The position numbers were made by a program, and so were the translations under genes. The notes beneath the pieces are model-generated. The model ran no database searches, was not told the origin of the DNA, and saw nothing but the letters and a program-made list of their open reading frames with translations. Below, piece after piece: positions 9,639 through 24,600 of a stretch of DNA of 64,000 bases. This DNA is from Pteria penguin. Lineage: Eukaryota > Mollusca > Bivalvia > Pterioida > Pteriidae. The DNA lies in assembly GCA_035048485.1 (NCBI GenBank), contig CM068587.1, positions 55,532,288-55,596,287 of the forward strand, read 5' to 3'. Positions within the stretch are counted from its first letter, which is position 1; each line of letters opens with the position of its first letter.

Positions 9639-12600
9639 CTGAAAATGACATTTAACATGCATATAAATCAGTATCTCTTTTTTGATAGTTTTAAAATCAT
9701 AGGTAGAAGGGATAAGGTAAGCTTGTTTATTGTTTTATATCATGACCAGACCATTTCAGTGATATGATGACACCATATGTCTGATGTATTTTTCAGAAAT
9801 TTAGACCAATTTAACCGAACCAACTGAAGCAGTGAGGGATCTTTTACCTGACTTTTACCTCCTCTATCACGGCATGACTTGGTTTTTACTGCCTTTTATT
9901 ATTGCACATTAAAGAAGAAGAGGGCAAAATCTTGCTCATGTGTAACTAAATCATATATATAAACTTCTGGAACCAGCTACACAGGACAAGAAAGACAACT
10001 CTCAGTTTATTTAGATTTATCATTGGCAGTATCTTGCTAACTCGGCATGAATATGAAGATAACTGAAATCACACAAACATATTATTGGCTGTATACATTA
10101 GCAATAACAGAATGCACTAGAGTTTGAAGTAGAGAATCTGACAGCCCTGAAGAGGTGCTACCAGTACTGGTAAGTGAAGCCTGTAATTTCGTTTAGAGAT
10201 GGTAATATATAAACAACACGTAATATAAATTCACAGAGATGTCCCAGCTGACTATTGTCATAAATACAAACGGAAAAGATAACAAGACTAAGTCTTATAT
10301 AGAAGAAAGTGGTGGCATCCATTGTTGTGGTCTGTCTGTCAAAAATAAAGCAAAAACTGCACAAATACAACTATGCCATATGCTGTACAAAAGATGTTTT
10401 TATTAATATTCTTCGATGGAAGCCTGGGAGAAAAATCCAAATAGCAGACAGTGGTATAACCTTAACTGGGCAATAGCTTTTATATAAATATAATGTAGGA
10501 GCTAATTCATAAAGGGATAGTGCTACTAACTGAGACCGTGTGATAGAATACAGCCCTGTTAATACAAGAGAGATAACTGTAGCAGAATTCCTTAATCTTT
10601 GTACTATCTTGAAAAGAAAGACAACTCTGGAATAAATCTGATTTCTTTTTGATAGTATATGGTGTCAAAGTACACACTGACCCCTGTAAATGGGATCAAT
10701 GTATAAACCGACCCCTGTGAGGTCATTTTAGTGTTTTGGTTACCCTAAGTCCTACTCAGGATGAAAAATTTAAGGCTTCTGAGTTGATATTTTTGCCAGG
10801 TTGTTTGATGAAAATACTATCTATGGACTATCTCTGGACAACTAACAACATTACTATTCAGTTGAGAGCCTGTTTCGTATTTACGTTGAGGTATTTTCAG
10901 GACACAGGTTTTCTGTGTAATGAGGGTATGTTCAAACAAAGCAGATTTTGAAAAGCTATGGTAAGTTTTATGGTAGAAGATACTGTACATGTACATATAT
11001 TAGCGCAATTAAATTTTAGCGCAAAATGCTCGAAAGAGGGGTCGGCAATATTTTAGCGTAGTCATGAATTAGCACATTTGTCATGTTCGATTAGCGCAAT
11101 TTATCCATTAAATCAGCGCATTCAAAACTGTTTTAGGTAAAAAATAGTGCGTTTAAGTATCTTACGACTTACAAGGAATTGAAATATATGCCAGACGTGC
11201 GACTGTCGAATCGGCTGGTATGACACGTTTGCCAATGTACATAATTAATGAGTACATGTACCTGGAGTTGTTAAACCGTTGATTGGCTTGGATGACAAGC
11301 GTCAGGTCAATTACCTTACTCACAGTATATGCAGTGAATCAAATACAACCTCATTTCATTCATGTTTATCCAATAACTTACCATATCATTGAAAGCACAA
11401 CATCTAATTATAATGATAAGTAATAATTTTTTTAAAGAAAGACATATAGAAAACAAAATGCCATTTTTACGTATACGTTTTACGGACGAAGCCATTGTTT
11501 TCATAAGTTGATATGAGATAAATCACTTGTATCGCTGACCGCTCTTTGCCCATAATTACGTAATAGATTGTATTGTAGAAACGATATGTATAGCGGGGGG
11601 TTAATTCCTAAACTTCAAACCACGTTTTTATAACTCTTGCATTGGTTTTGTGATAATCATATCGACAGTGTCCGGTAATGCAAACATCTTTAATTGATCG
11701 TTACTTGTGTCCTCTTTATGCTTTATCAAAATAAATGATGAATTTGTTCCTGATAGTCATCTGATAGACATATCTATAGAGTTGAAACTGAAGTGCCCAT
11801 TTAATCCTATCATCTCATGTACTTTATATTAGCGTAGTCATGAATTAGCGCACTTTGGACAGCGCTAATTGCGCTAAAATATGAATCCCGCTAAAATAAG
11901 TACACGTATCACCTCTCTCAAGATGAAAGACCACTTCAGAATAATTTTGTTTACTTCAGAAGAAGAAAACAACTTACCTGATCTCCATCCTCAAACAGAG
12001 CGGTTATAATGGTCATATAATGTGGGTTTAAACCTTGTGTGTTCTTATATACCATGTCAAATTCATCAATATTGCATTTCTCTGGCAATCCTGAAATTTT
12101 ACCGTAAACAAATTCATAAGTATAACTGACTTCATATGAATTTACTTCAAATTTTCGTTAAATACGAAAAGCTAAAGCTAATGTCAGCCTCAGCTCTTTA
12201 TTAATTTTCAGCTCACCAGGACAAATGCTGAGAGAGCTATTGTCATACCCCCATGTCGTTGTTGTTGTTGTCATTGTCCATTGACAAAAATTTTAACCTG
12301 GATCATAACATTAGAACCATTATAGACAGGGCTTCAATGTTTCACAGGTTTATTTCTTGTGCCAATACCTTTCATTGGGTACCAGATCTTTCGACATTGT
12401 GACCTTGACCTTGATGTTTGACCTACTTTTAAAAAACTTTAACTCTGCCATAACTTATGAACAGTAAGAGATAGGGCTTAAACATTTCATTTATGCATTC
12501 CTTATGACAAGACCTTTCATTACGTATCAAAAATTTTTATATTTTGATCTTGACCTTGAAGACTGACCTACTTAAAAAAAGCTTTTGCCATTTCAATTTG

Positions 12601-15600
12601 GTTGTTACCGGCAAGCTCTGTTGTCGTCTGACAACTCTTATTCTCTTCAGCTATGTATCCTTGTCGTCAATAGTGATCCTTATACATGTGTATATCAAGT
12701 TTTAATATGGAAACTGCTCCCTTATCACTTTTGAATCTATTTTGTTTGATTCTTGTTTTAGGTCAATGCTAAATATTGCACTTATATGGTGACAGCATCT
12801 GCCTGATTCAATGCACAAAAATTCACACAGATCCAACTAAAGCAGTGAGGGATCTTCTAGATGCTATGTCTACCGTGACATGGGACTTCAGTTTTTATTG
12901 TGTCACCTGAAAGACAGCAGACACTGGGGAGTCGAACTCATGATCTATTGATCAAGAGTTAAGTACCTCACTGATATAGCTATGCAGGCTCCATTTTGAA
13001 CTTAAATCTTCATACTGATTTATGAAATTAACAGAGAAGCCTACGGATGACTACTGGAATTTGGGGAAAATCTAAAAAAAGTAAACAAAAAAATTAAGTA
13101 ACCAATTAACATACAGATATTGATTTTGCACGACCAATAAAGATATTAAGTATAACATACCTATGTATTTTCCGACATCACAATCAATCATAGTCTTAAC
13201 TATATCTGGAGCAAAATTCCCAGCAATGATTTGTTTGAATTCTGTCCAAATTCTCTCCCCTGATATCCCTTCAAAGACACTAGCATGCTTTATTCACAAT
13301 CAAGGTTTTAATTCAAGGTATAATTTCATGTACATCAATTAAAAATCAGCTATAACATTATAATGGTTTCTTTTCTCTTGGTGTGACATTGATTGATTGA
13401 TATATTTAACATGCCACCTTATACCAGTGATTTTCACAAATAATTTTACAATATGATCTGGAGAGGTACGTCAGCTGACACAGCGACCAATATCTCCGAT
13501 AAAAAGGAGTAATATACAAATACCCCTTGTGTATCGAGTGTTATGGTATCGAGTGGTATGGTGTCGAGTGGTATGGTATTGAGTGGTATGGTATCGAGTC
13601 TTTTCATTAAAGAAAGTTATTCCCCACTTGTGACGGTATCTGACGTAAAAACTATTATGACGTCATCAATTTCCTATGAAAACATCATTTGTGGACTATC
13701 ATTTCCCTATGTTTTAGATCGGTTTCCATAGAATATGATGATGTCATAATTATATTACATCAGATAATATCCCAAATGGGGAGTAACTCTGGGTAACAAA
13801 GAGACCGAAAACAGAACTATCATGTTCGATGCAACTTTATCCTATATGCATGATGATTTTATTCTCTGCCAAGACTGGCTGAAATCTAAACGTACCAATC
13901 AAATAATAACTATAATTTTTGTGTTCTTCTATTTAGCTCTCTATTTTTAATTGAAGAATTATCTGCCTACAATATTACTGTCTACAATACAAATGTTTGT
14001 CTGATATCTTGGCATCCACATATATCAAGATGTGACAAAATAGTTCACCAAGTAAACAAGCAAAAGTGTGTAGTGCAAAAACCAAACTCTTGTAAACAAT
14101 TTTAAACAAAACTCATTTAGATAATTTGCAAAAAGGCCAGAATTTATGGGAGTTTGATGGGAGTTGATTTCTTTCAAAGTTGTCTAGTATAAAATTCATT
14201 TTGAAATATTGTGACAGTATTTTAAATGTGAAATTACCAATACCTGTTTCAAATGAGCAGTTTGAAAATGGTAAGAATATGAAGGAAAAACTAAAGTTCT
14301 GACACACAAGATGGCCGACAACGGAAGGTAATTCCAACAGAATCTGGCTTGTTGAAAACTATCTATTCAATCATGATTTTTATGCTGATCTTAAATATAC
14401 ATTAAAGAATTTCAAAGATTCAGGTAGTCAAGTCAACAGACTGATGGAAAGACAAAGTAATTACAATTAAAAATAGTTAATGGGGAGAAGTATTTGTCTC
14501 TTTTCTTTCTTGCTTTCCTTCTAGCCAAGGCTATTTCATTTATATGGTGATTGGACCCATCTGATGTATTGAAAAGAAAATTAGACTAACGGGAAAGATC
14601 AAACTCAAGCAGTGAGGATCTTTTACTAGTTGAAATCTTTTGTGATTTTCAATTGTCTGACAGACAAAATACTGATAACTGGCAGGTGGGGATTGAAATC
14701 AGTAAATACTGGCAGAGTTTAAATACACATTAATTCATTGTACTTTGTAATCCAGATGCATTGGCTTTAATAGCTGACAAAGAAGATTCTTCATGGGTAT
14801 TAGGACCTTCACATATCCTTCCATAAAACCTGAAAAACAACAAGTATTCACTTTAAAAACAACAAGTATTCACCTTATCTACTAACACCTACAGGTAAAT
14901 TATCATATTTTCAGCACAAATGATTAACATATGATTATAAATCAAATACATGTATAGGTAGGTTGGTCCAGTAGTATTGCACTTTGGAGTGGAAACATAC
15001 GATATCTTTTCCATATAATACATATGGCTCTTGTAATTGTTTTGGTACAGCAATCCCATATGATGTTCTTTCTTTGTGCCAAGTTTCATCAAAACCCCTC
15101 AAAGGGTTTAGGAGGGATTGCAAAAACAAGATATTGTAAGAAAATCCAAGTCCAAGGTCTATAACTCCTCTAAATAATTTTTGACAGTATTCCCCTTCTT
15201 TCCTGAAAATCAACCTGAGAATTTAAGAGGAAATGCCAAGACAAGATGGTGCGGACAGAGGGACGACAGTGGAATAGCATTATACTCCCACATTTTTATC
15301 CGGGCAGATAAATACATATCAAAAAAATTACCCTGAATGGATTGAAAATCCAATCAAAAGCTTTCTATTGCATTGTATCTTGTCATAGCTATATGCTTTG
15401 GATTTCTTATTAAGGACAGGAGTTCATACTCAGCTCTTATTTCTCTGGTGATTTTTTATCTTCTATCACCCTATCTACTATCAATATATACCAAGGTCAC
15501 TTGGTTTCGAGGTCATAAAGTCACTTGGTCACGAGGTCATAAGGTCACTGGCCAAAGTATACATTGGTATGTAAAATATTTCTCACTTTTTAGGGTGGTT

Positions 15601-18600
15601 CTGTTGCAACGATAACGAAGGAGGCCACACACCAAGCAGGTGGTACCAGCATAAGGGTTGTTATAAAGTTGTTATATCAATTGATACTTGATAACAATTC
15701 AGAGAAAGGCATTTATTGTAAACCTGAAATATCTGAGAATGCGTAGGTAGTCTTCCTGAATTCGTTCGACTGGATTGCCAACAAAACATACTCTCCTCTT
15801 CTCCAAATCCTCTCTGCCATTGAAGTAATCACTCAATGTGCCGTCAAAACCTAAAACATGAAAGATGGATAACAATGAATCTTGTTAAATAGGACAACAT
15901 TCAATTCATGAGGCTTAAATAAGAAATATATTTGTTTCCCCAATCCTGACCCAAGATGGAAGGCTTTGGATAGGTAAAACGGTTATTCTATTACATTATC
16001 ACCTTAGGTCTACAGGCATATGGTCCTGGAAAACAATCACACAGCTAATAGAAGATCACATTAAACTGTGATGGGCTCACACTTTTATTTCAAATATGGC
16101 CTACAGGTGTATTAATCATGGGTGCACTTACAAAGAGGTGGAGTTTACAAACAACAATAACATATGGCATCATGATTCCACTTCCTACATAATCATGTCT
16201 TTCTGATGAAAAAAGAATAAAACTCAGGCTTCGTGTCACGGTAGGCGTGGCACATAAAAGATCTCTCACTTCTTCAGGTGGATCCGAAAGGTATAAAAAT
16301 CTATGTGATGCATCTGGCAGATGCCGTCACCAAATATATGAAATAATTGTAGAGTGATGTAAGATAATGATCAATCAATCAATCCACTTCCAATAAAATA
16401 AAAGTTTTTGAATGGTTACATATAACTACACAAACATGTGACCATTCAAAAGGAATTAAAAACCAAAAAAACATTTTTTTTGCAGGGGGGAGGGGGAGTT
16501 TTTTGTTGGGTTTTGTTAAAAATTCCGAACTTTAAGGCCAAAATATCCTCAATATGACTCTTACCTCGAAACATTTAAATGACATAAATTATTCGTATTA
16601 TTGAAGTATAAAAGTACAAAATGGAAGTGAGAACTAAAAAAGAAAATTTATGTATAAATGAATTTTGCAAACTTCAAACCATGAAAGTGGCCTGGCTTTT
16701 TGGTATACTCAGGGACGTACATATAAGGCTTTTTGGTATACTCAGGGACGTACATATATTTAGATATGTACGTCCCTGAGTATACCAAAAAGCCAGGCCA
16801 CTTTCATGGTTTGAAGTTTGCAAAATTCATTTATACATAAATTTTCTTTTTAAGTTCTCACTTCCATTTTGTTTTTCCCAAAGATTTTATATTAACAAAT
16901 AACATGAAAAATCTGGAAAATAAAACAAAACATTGGTCAATGATACATTTACTGATTGTAACCTACAGATGGGTGCAGTCTTAACATAACACACATGTTA
17001 ACGCGAAAAGTGGTCACGAGGACTGCTTTAGCACATGCGCTAGGACTGCTTGACCGGACGCGCGTGCGCTCCTTGTGTTAACGCGGGAGGGAATTCACGT
17101 TAACGCGATTTATTACCGCGTGCGCTCGGTCCAGTCGCGCGTTCACATGCCTACATTTGTAATTCTCTATGCAGTGGTACGGATGGAGGAAATAAAAGGG
17201 ATCTAATTAAATTACCGCAAACGTGTATTAAATGTAATGTTAAAATGACATCCCGCATTAAGGGTATCATATGTAATATGATAATGGATATTACCGCGTA
17301 GATATGCACTAAAGTATTTATGAAAAACTTTGTCAGTTTATACTATAAAGAATCTAGGATAATTACATTCCAATTCTATTTTTCTTTATTTATTTTTAAT
17401 TCATTAAATTATGTATTTATTTCTTATTTGTTTTTATTTATAATTCACTTATGTACTATTCTTATTTATGTATATATTATTGGTTTTATTTTGATTTAGA
17501 TATTTTTCATAATATATGAATACTATGATTATCATCATCATTATTATTTTTATTAACTTTTTATTATTATAATTATAATTATTATTATTATTATCATCAT
17601 CATCTTCATCATCATCATCATCATCATCATCTTCATTATTATTATAATAATATAAGAATAAATTTGATTATATTCAATGTTCGGAAATTGTATTCAATAT
17701 CTTTAAAATTCATCCCTTCACTCGTAAGCGTTTTATTTAATTCTAAATATTTATCTACATGCACACAGTAATATACTTTTATATTTAAATATACAATGTA
17801 TATATCTATTCTCCTTCAACTCTTTCTCTATGTATATGTTAATGTAAGTTTTAAGTTGTAAGCAAGCCAATGTGGCTGTCAAGCACGTTCACGCGACAGC
17901 CAAGCGCGTTAACGCGATCTCGAAATTAAGTTCATGAGGAAATCTGCGTTAACGCATATGCGTGGGCTCAGCAGTCCTGAGTGCACGAGGAAAGCGAACT
18001 TCACATTAACGTGACGTTAACATAATGTTATGTTAGGACTGCACCTCACTGTAATATATAGTATATGGATATGGCAGGTTGAAACACAGGGGTGACCTTA
18101 CATCGAGAAATTCCCAAGACCTAATCCATAACAGACTACCTACTGACGTATTACTAGTCTATTATAGATTAAGTCTTTGGAATTCCTCAATGTAAGGTCA
18201 CCCCTGTGGTTGAAACAACACTGCAATTAACGCAGTGAACAAGTTCACCACCAAACGATAAACATACTGGATGAGCGATGGATGACATAACTTTTATAAT
18301 GTTCTTTTAAATTTTTCACTGCACAAAAATATTTTTAGCACTTTCAATAAGGAAATGTCTTGTTCATTAGCAATAATCAGTAACCATGTTTTATGGTTCA
18401 GTAGGGATGCTTTTGGTTTTTGTACTTCATTACCATAAATGTTTTAAGGCATGAAGAAGTTATTACTGTGCAAGTGCAACTGTTAATTTTTCGAAACTCA
18501 TTAGCGAAGTCAATGACTGAATTTGTTAATTTCCCAAGTGCAATGATAAGGCCTTATCAAACTACATGCATGTTTCTGATTTCAACCTCAGGAAATGCAA

Positions 18601-21600
18601 TCTGCCATTCTCGTAAAGTAATTGCCGGTGCTTTCAAAATTTGCATCTTCATGTATATGTTAATGAAATTGAAAGATTACACAACATGGGGACACTGTAT
18701 ACAGCATGTAGTATTTGTTTGCAGTCGGATTACCACTAGACCTTTATCGCTCCCATTCACTCCCATTCATGCTCTGGTGACCCTCAGGTCATGTACATCA
18801 GCTGTAATCTCATCTATACAATGGTGGAGTCAATATATTTATAATAAATATTATATATATTGACCCATCAGGAAAAAACAAACTTCAGAGAATCCATTAT
18901 CAGCCATTAAATATACATGTATTGACCTATTAGGCAAAAGGAACCCTCAGCCGTTTTGTTTTTAGGTAAGAGTTACCTATCTCTTGTCAATAGTTTATGT
19001 ATGATACGTCAGGCAAATGCCGTCACCATAAAAGCGTAACAAACTTGGTGTGACATAAAACAAGAATCAAACAAACTATCCGTAAAAATACAGTATGTTG
19101 ATGAACAGAATCTAGGGTTCGCAGTCGCTCAGTTGCCACTGACACCCCAGATTATACTCGCGCAACCCCAAAATTGAGTAGATATCACTGGAGTCGTCCA
19201 ACTTTCTTTGAAAAATGCTTAACTGACGACCTGAAGTTTTAATGAATTTTTACCTCTGGGAATCCCTGTGTGAAAATCTCTAATCTGCAGGCTGAATTAA
19301 ACATGTTCACAGATTTTTCGATAGATCCCTTTACCTTAACTTCAGGGCTGTAACATCATTCAAATGATTAGACGGCAAATCAATCAATGTTCCCTCCAAA
19401 TCTAACATGTCATAATGTAATTTGATGTTATTTTGATCATATGGAGGGAACGTTGATCATTTTAGCGTTCAATGTCACATCTCTGCACTAAACATCAAGA
19501 GCTTTATACAGTCTTTTTCCTGGATATTCATTTATTCATTTGTCTTTCTTATTGCAAGACCAATGAGCAAAATAACAAGGATAGGTTTAAGAAGATTAAC
19601 TGGTAAGCATAAAGTTTTCTCGAAATACCAAATGTGTGTTTCTACTGTGATCACCGATACTGCTACAGGAGAATAACTTATGGAACGCCAAATTAACATA
19701 TATTCAAATAATTGTACCTATCTTCAAATAATTGTACCTATCTTCAAATGAATTAGAGATAGATTTAATTCAATTATACCTATCTTCAAATGAATTAGAG
19801 ATAGGTATAATTCAATTATACCTATCTTTAATTCATTTGAAGATAGGTACAATTGATTTGAAGATAGGTACAAATGCAGTTAATTAAAGATAGGTATAAT
19901 TGAATAAAGGTAGGTGCAACTGAATTGAACCTAGGTATAATTGAATTAAAGATAGGTGCAATTGAATTGAACCTATCTTTAATTATCAGGATATTGACAA
20001 TAATAGCTGCTCCCCTTATGTTTGTTTCTGTACGTCATACTGGCGCAAAAACTTTTTTAATAATTGTACCTATCTTCAAATGAATTAGAGATAGGTTTAA
20101 TTCAATTATACCTATCTTCAAATGAATTAGAGATAGGTTTAATTTAATTATACCTATCTTTAATTCATTTGAAGATAGGTACAATTGATTTGAAGATAGG
20201 TACAAATACAGTAAATTAAACCTCCATATTTCCCACCATGATCAAATCTTTCCAAGGGAGAGTTCATTATTTTCAATAACTCAAAAACGAATTGAACATA
20301 GTATAATTGAATTGTAACTATCTTCAAATCCTTTGTAGATATGTTTCAATTATACCTAACTTCAAATCCATTGCACCTATCTTTAAATCAATCATACCTT
20401 TCTTCAAATGAATTATAGATAGGTATAATTCAATTGAACCCATCTTTAATTGAATTGAAGATAGTTGCAATTCCATTAAAATAGGTGTAATTTATTTGAA
20501 GATAGGTTCAATTATTTAAAGAAAGGTATAATTATTCACACCTATCTTTAATTGATTTACACCTATCTTTAATTCTACTGTACCTATCTTCAATTCATTT
20601 GAAGATAGGTACAATTATTGCAATTATTTGAAGATAGGTACAATTATTTGAATATATTATAATTTGGCGTTCCATAATTACTAGAGTATTGTGTTTAAAT
20701 ATTTAAAAAACACATGAGCAAATGACAGACAATCTGGGTCCGATGCCATAAACTGAAAAAATACTTTTAAGTCATAATTTCAAATTTTTCTTGAACTATA
20801 AATTGATAACTGGGATTTGGATTCTACTGAGATCTATAAATCAATAATATGGGTGGTCCTATCTAAATTTTTGTATGATACGTTTATAGGCAAATGCCCT
20901 CACCATAAAAAACGTAACAAACTTGGTGTGATGTAATAAACAGAATTAAAACATTCTGCATGATAACTGATCTGAATGTTTGATAACAGAATAAATTGAA
21001 AATAAATAACTGACTTAAGCATTTTTTTTAGTTTACGGCGCCAGACCTAAGACATGCTAAATGTATTGTATGTGACACAAAAGTCAATAACAGCTTACAA
21101 TGACACCCTCATACATTTTGACTAATTCAATAGTTAATAGTAATTTTCTTATGTTTCGTACTGCTATACTGTTACTAATGCCATATGGGAATTCCCAATC
21201 ACAGTTAATTATCTACCTAATATACATGTATTTTGACCAGGTTTTTCTGGGACAGGGTTGAATCAGATTTATAAACAAATACGACAATAAATAAAAAAAA
21301 ATTTGCTTTGCATTGAATTCTATAAAGATATCCTTCTAACAAGCAGAGCTGTCTCCATGGCAACCATGATATGTAGGAATAATGCTTTCTGTGCTCTAAT
21401 TGTTGCATGCCCACTACTATTATATCAGTGATAAAGGGAAAAATCCAGGTCTTTCCTCTTATTACATGCAACATGAAAGTTATGTATTGATTAATATTTC
21501 ATTGACACCTTGACAAGATTCACATATATGATGATAACCAGGTGGAGGAAACCTGAAACTCAGAAAACCTTCATTGTCCATGGGCCGGTACACCTGCAGA

Positions 21601-24600
21601 CCTTCTTACCTGCCCTGAGTGGGGACTGAGTACAGACTTGACAGGGTTACAGTTGTATATAATGCACAGAGCAGTAGAGTCGTTAATAGGCATGTGTGTG
21701 ATACAGCATTAGTGCACTTCATTCGATCATAACCTCTTTCCTATCAATCTTGTTAATTCAAAGCTAAACAACAGATTAAAGTTAAAATGATACCAATGTC
21801 ATTTTCAAGTAAAAGTAAAACTGATGAAACCACAGTCAATTTCATGGAAAACAGAAAACCATCAATACTTACAATTTGGCCCTATTTACAATTTGGCCCT
21901 ATTTACAATTTTACGTGATTACCTCAGAAAACCTTTACATCAAAAACTACTGCTTATAGGTCAAAGCACAGTAAAACTTATTTTCATGGCAACTATGATT
22001 AAATTGATCAACTTCAAATGCTGATTACATAACTTCCCATAATACATTAGTGTTAAGCATTGGCTTTGAATCCATTTGTTTGTCAATCCTTGCTATAATA
22101 CATTAGTGTTAAGCATTGGCTTTGAATCCATTTGTTTGTCAATCCTTGCTATAATACATTAGTGTTAAGCATTGGCTTTGAATCCATTTGTTTGTCAATC
22201 CTTGCTATAATACATTAGTGTTAAGCATTGGCTTTGAATCCATTTGTTTGTCAATCCTTGCTATAATACATTAGTGTTAAGCATTGGCTTTGAATCCATT
22301 TGTTTGTCAATCCTTGATTACCATCAACTTGGAGATTTTCTACCCCTGCATTCGCTTTGTCATATCTGAATTATGTGGGTTTGAGTCTGGAAAAGCTATG
22401 GGATTTTATGGGAGTCCACTTGAAGTCAAGATGCAACTAGAGTTTAATACTTGCAAAGAAAAATTGTGAAATATACTCCAATAAAGGGATTATTTATCTG
22501 TCCTATCATCTGCTCCATCATCTGCCCCATCACCTGCTCCATTATGGCACTATTGTCTCATGATAAGCTGGGTACAATCCAGGAGTAGTAAGTTTTCTTT
22601 CGTCACAATATGTGAGTGATGTCTCAAATTTCACAGTCTGAATTCTGATGAGCTCCAAATAAGCTGAGTGTACTAGGACCATATCACACATATTATCAAG
22701 GAAAATTATTGATTTGATCAAATATACAGATGATCACATTGTTGAAATAACGGCAGCAACTTGTTTTTAGTTCTAGAAAGAAGTAGTTGAACCCCAAGTC
22801 CTAGCAGAGTGGAACTCCATGACTTTATAAATGAAATCGCTCTGATCCAAACTCAAACATACCAAATATCAAAGATATATAGGGTTAAGTGTTAAATAAT
22901 CTCATGCTACTATCTTAGTTATTCAGTTTAGGACAGTCTTGATTCAATGAAGTCACCTACAGTCCTGCACACAATTACACTGTGCTTAAAATCCAAACCA
23001 TGGTACAGGTTTCACATCAAACTTTTAAATTTCAGTAAAGAAATTATATCATATCAATAAATATTAGTATATATGTTTATAATGGTTGAAATACAATAAA
23101 TTTTCTGTTTTCATACGGCCGTTGTTAGAGGGGATGTATTATGGTATGGCATTGTCTGTGCGTCCGTGCCCGTGCATCCGTCCGAAGTCATGTTTTCCTG
23201 AATTTTTTCTGCAGTCTTTAAAGGTATTGAATTGAAACTTGGTATATAACTTTATATCAATGAGGGTCAGTACCAGATTGCATTTGGGTATGACCGCTTT
23301 GGTTTTGCCAGAGTAACAGTCCTTGAACTTAGAAATTTTCAAGGGTTTTACAGTTTTCTGAACTTTTTCTGCAGTCTGAAAAGGTGTTGGATTAAAACTT
23401 GGTATATAACTTTATATCAATAAGGGTCAGTGCAATTTTGCATTTGGGTATGACCGCTTTGGTTTTGCCAGAGTAACAGTCCTTGAACTTAGAAATTTTC
23501 AAGGGTTTTACAGTTTTCTGAACTTTTTCTGCAGTCTGAAAAGGTGTTGGATTAAAACTTGGTATATAACTTTATATCAATAAGGGTCAGTGCAATTTTG
23601 CATTTGGGTATGACCGCTTTGGTTTTGCCAGAGTAACAGTCCTTGAACTTAGAAATTTTCAAGGGTTTTACAGTTTTCTGAACTTTTTCTGCAGTCTGAA
23701 AAGGTGTTGGATTAAAACTTGGTATATAACTTTATATCAATAAGGGTCAGTACTAATTCGCATTTGGTATGATTGCTTTGGATTCATTAGAGATATTGGA
23801 TTTAAAACTTTATATTCATTCAAATTGATCCCCTTCAAGCTAAGCGACGGGCATATTATGCCAAGCTAAGCATTGCTCTTGTTATATCATCTAACTGCAA
23901 TGTTGCATTGGATATAACAGCTCTAACTGAAAACTATACAATTTATCATTTTTGTATGGCAGCCTCAGACACTGGGTCCGGCACCATAAACTTAGAAAAT
24001 ACCTAAGTCATAATTCAAATTCTTCTGTTCAACTATAAATTGATAACTGGGATCTGAATTCTATTGAGCTTTATTCTATCAATAAATAGAATTAAACCAT
24101 TCTGCATGAAAATTCTTCTGAACGTTTGATAATGGAATAAATTAAAATTAAATAACTGACTTAAGTATTTTTTCAGTTTATGGCGCCGGACCCTAACCAA
24201 ATTCTTTATCAGTTTAGCATTTAATCGGACGTTACTTTTACTCTAGTGCTCTAATACCACAGATCATACAAAACTACTTTTAAAACAAAAACATAATTTT
24301 GATTTCTGGATTTTTCTGGATTTATTGAATTTACATTGATTGATTGATTAATTTTTGTTTTACGTCACACCACGAATATTTCACGTATATGGTGATGGCA
24401 TCTGCCTGATGCGGGGCATACAAATTTTGACCTTTGCAACGGACCCACCCGAAGCAGTGAGGGATCTACAATTTACAATAAAATGTTTTAGGGTTGGAGG
24501 GTAAAAATAGGGTCTGTTGGGGCATTCTTAACAGACTTATTTTTTTCTTAGGCTAAAGCTTATATTGCCACTATTTAGTCTACATTTGGGCTTTAGCATG

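Noticed and set aside
14935..15213. 92-codon minus-strand frame
   Set aside because: It lies in a probable dispersed repeat within TRNT1 intron 3 and has no conserved motif.
18420..18863. 147-codon plus-strand frame in TRNT1 intron 2
   Set aside because: No recognisable domain, a composition typical of random AT-rich frames, and no splice-site support.
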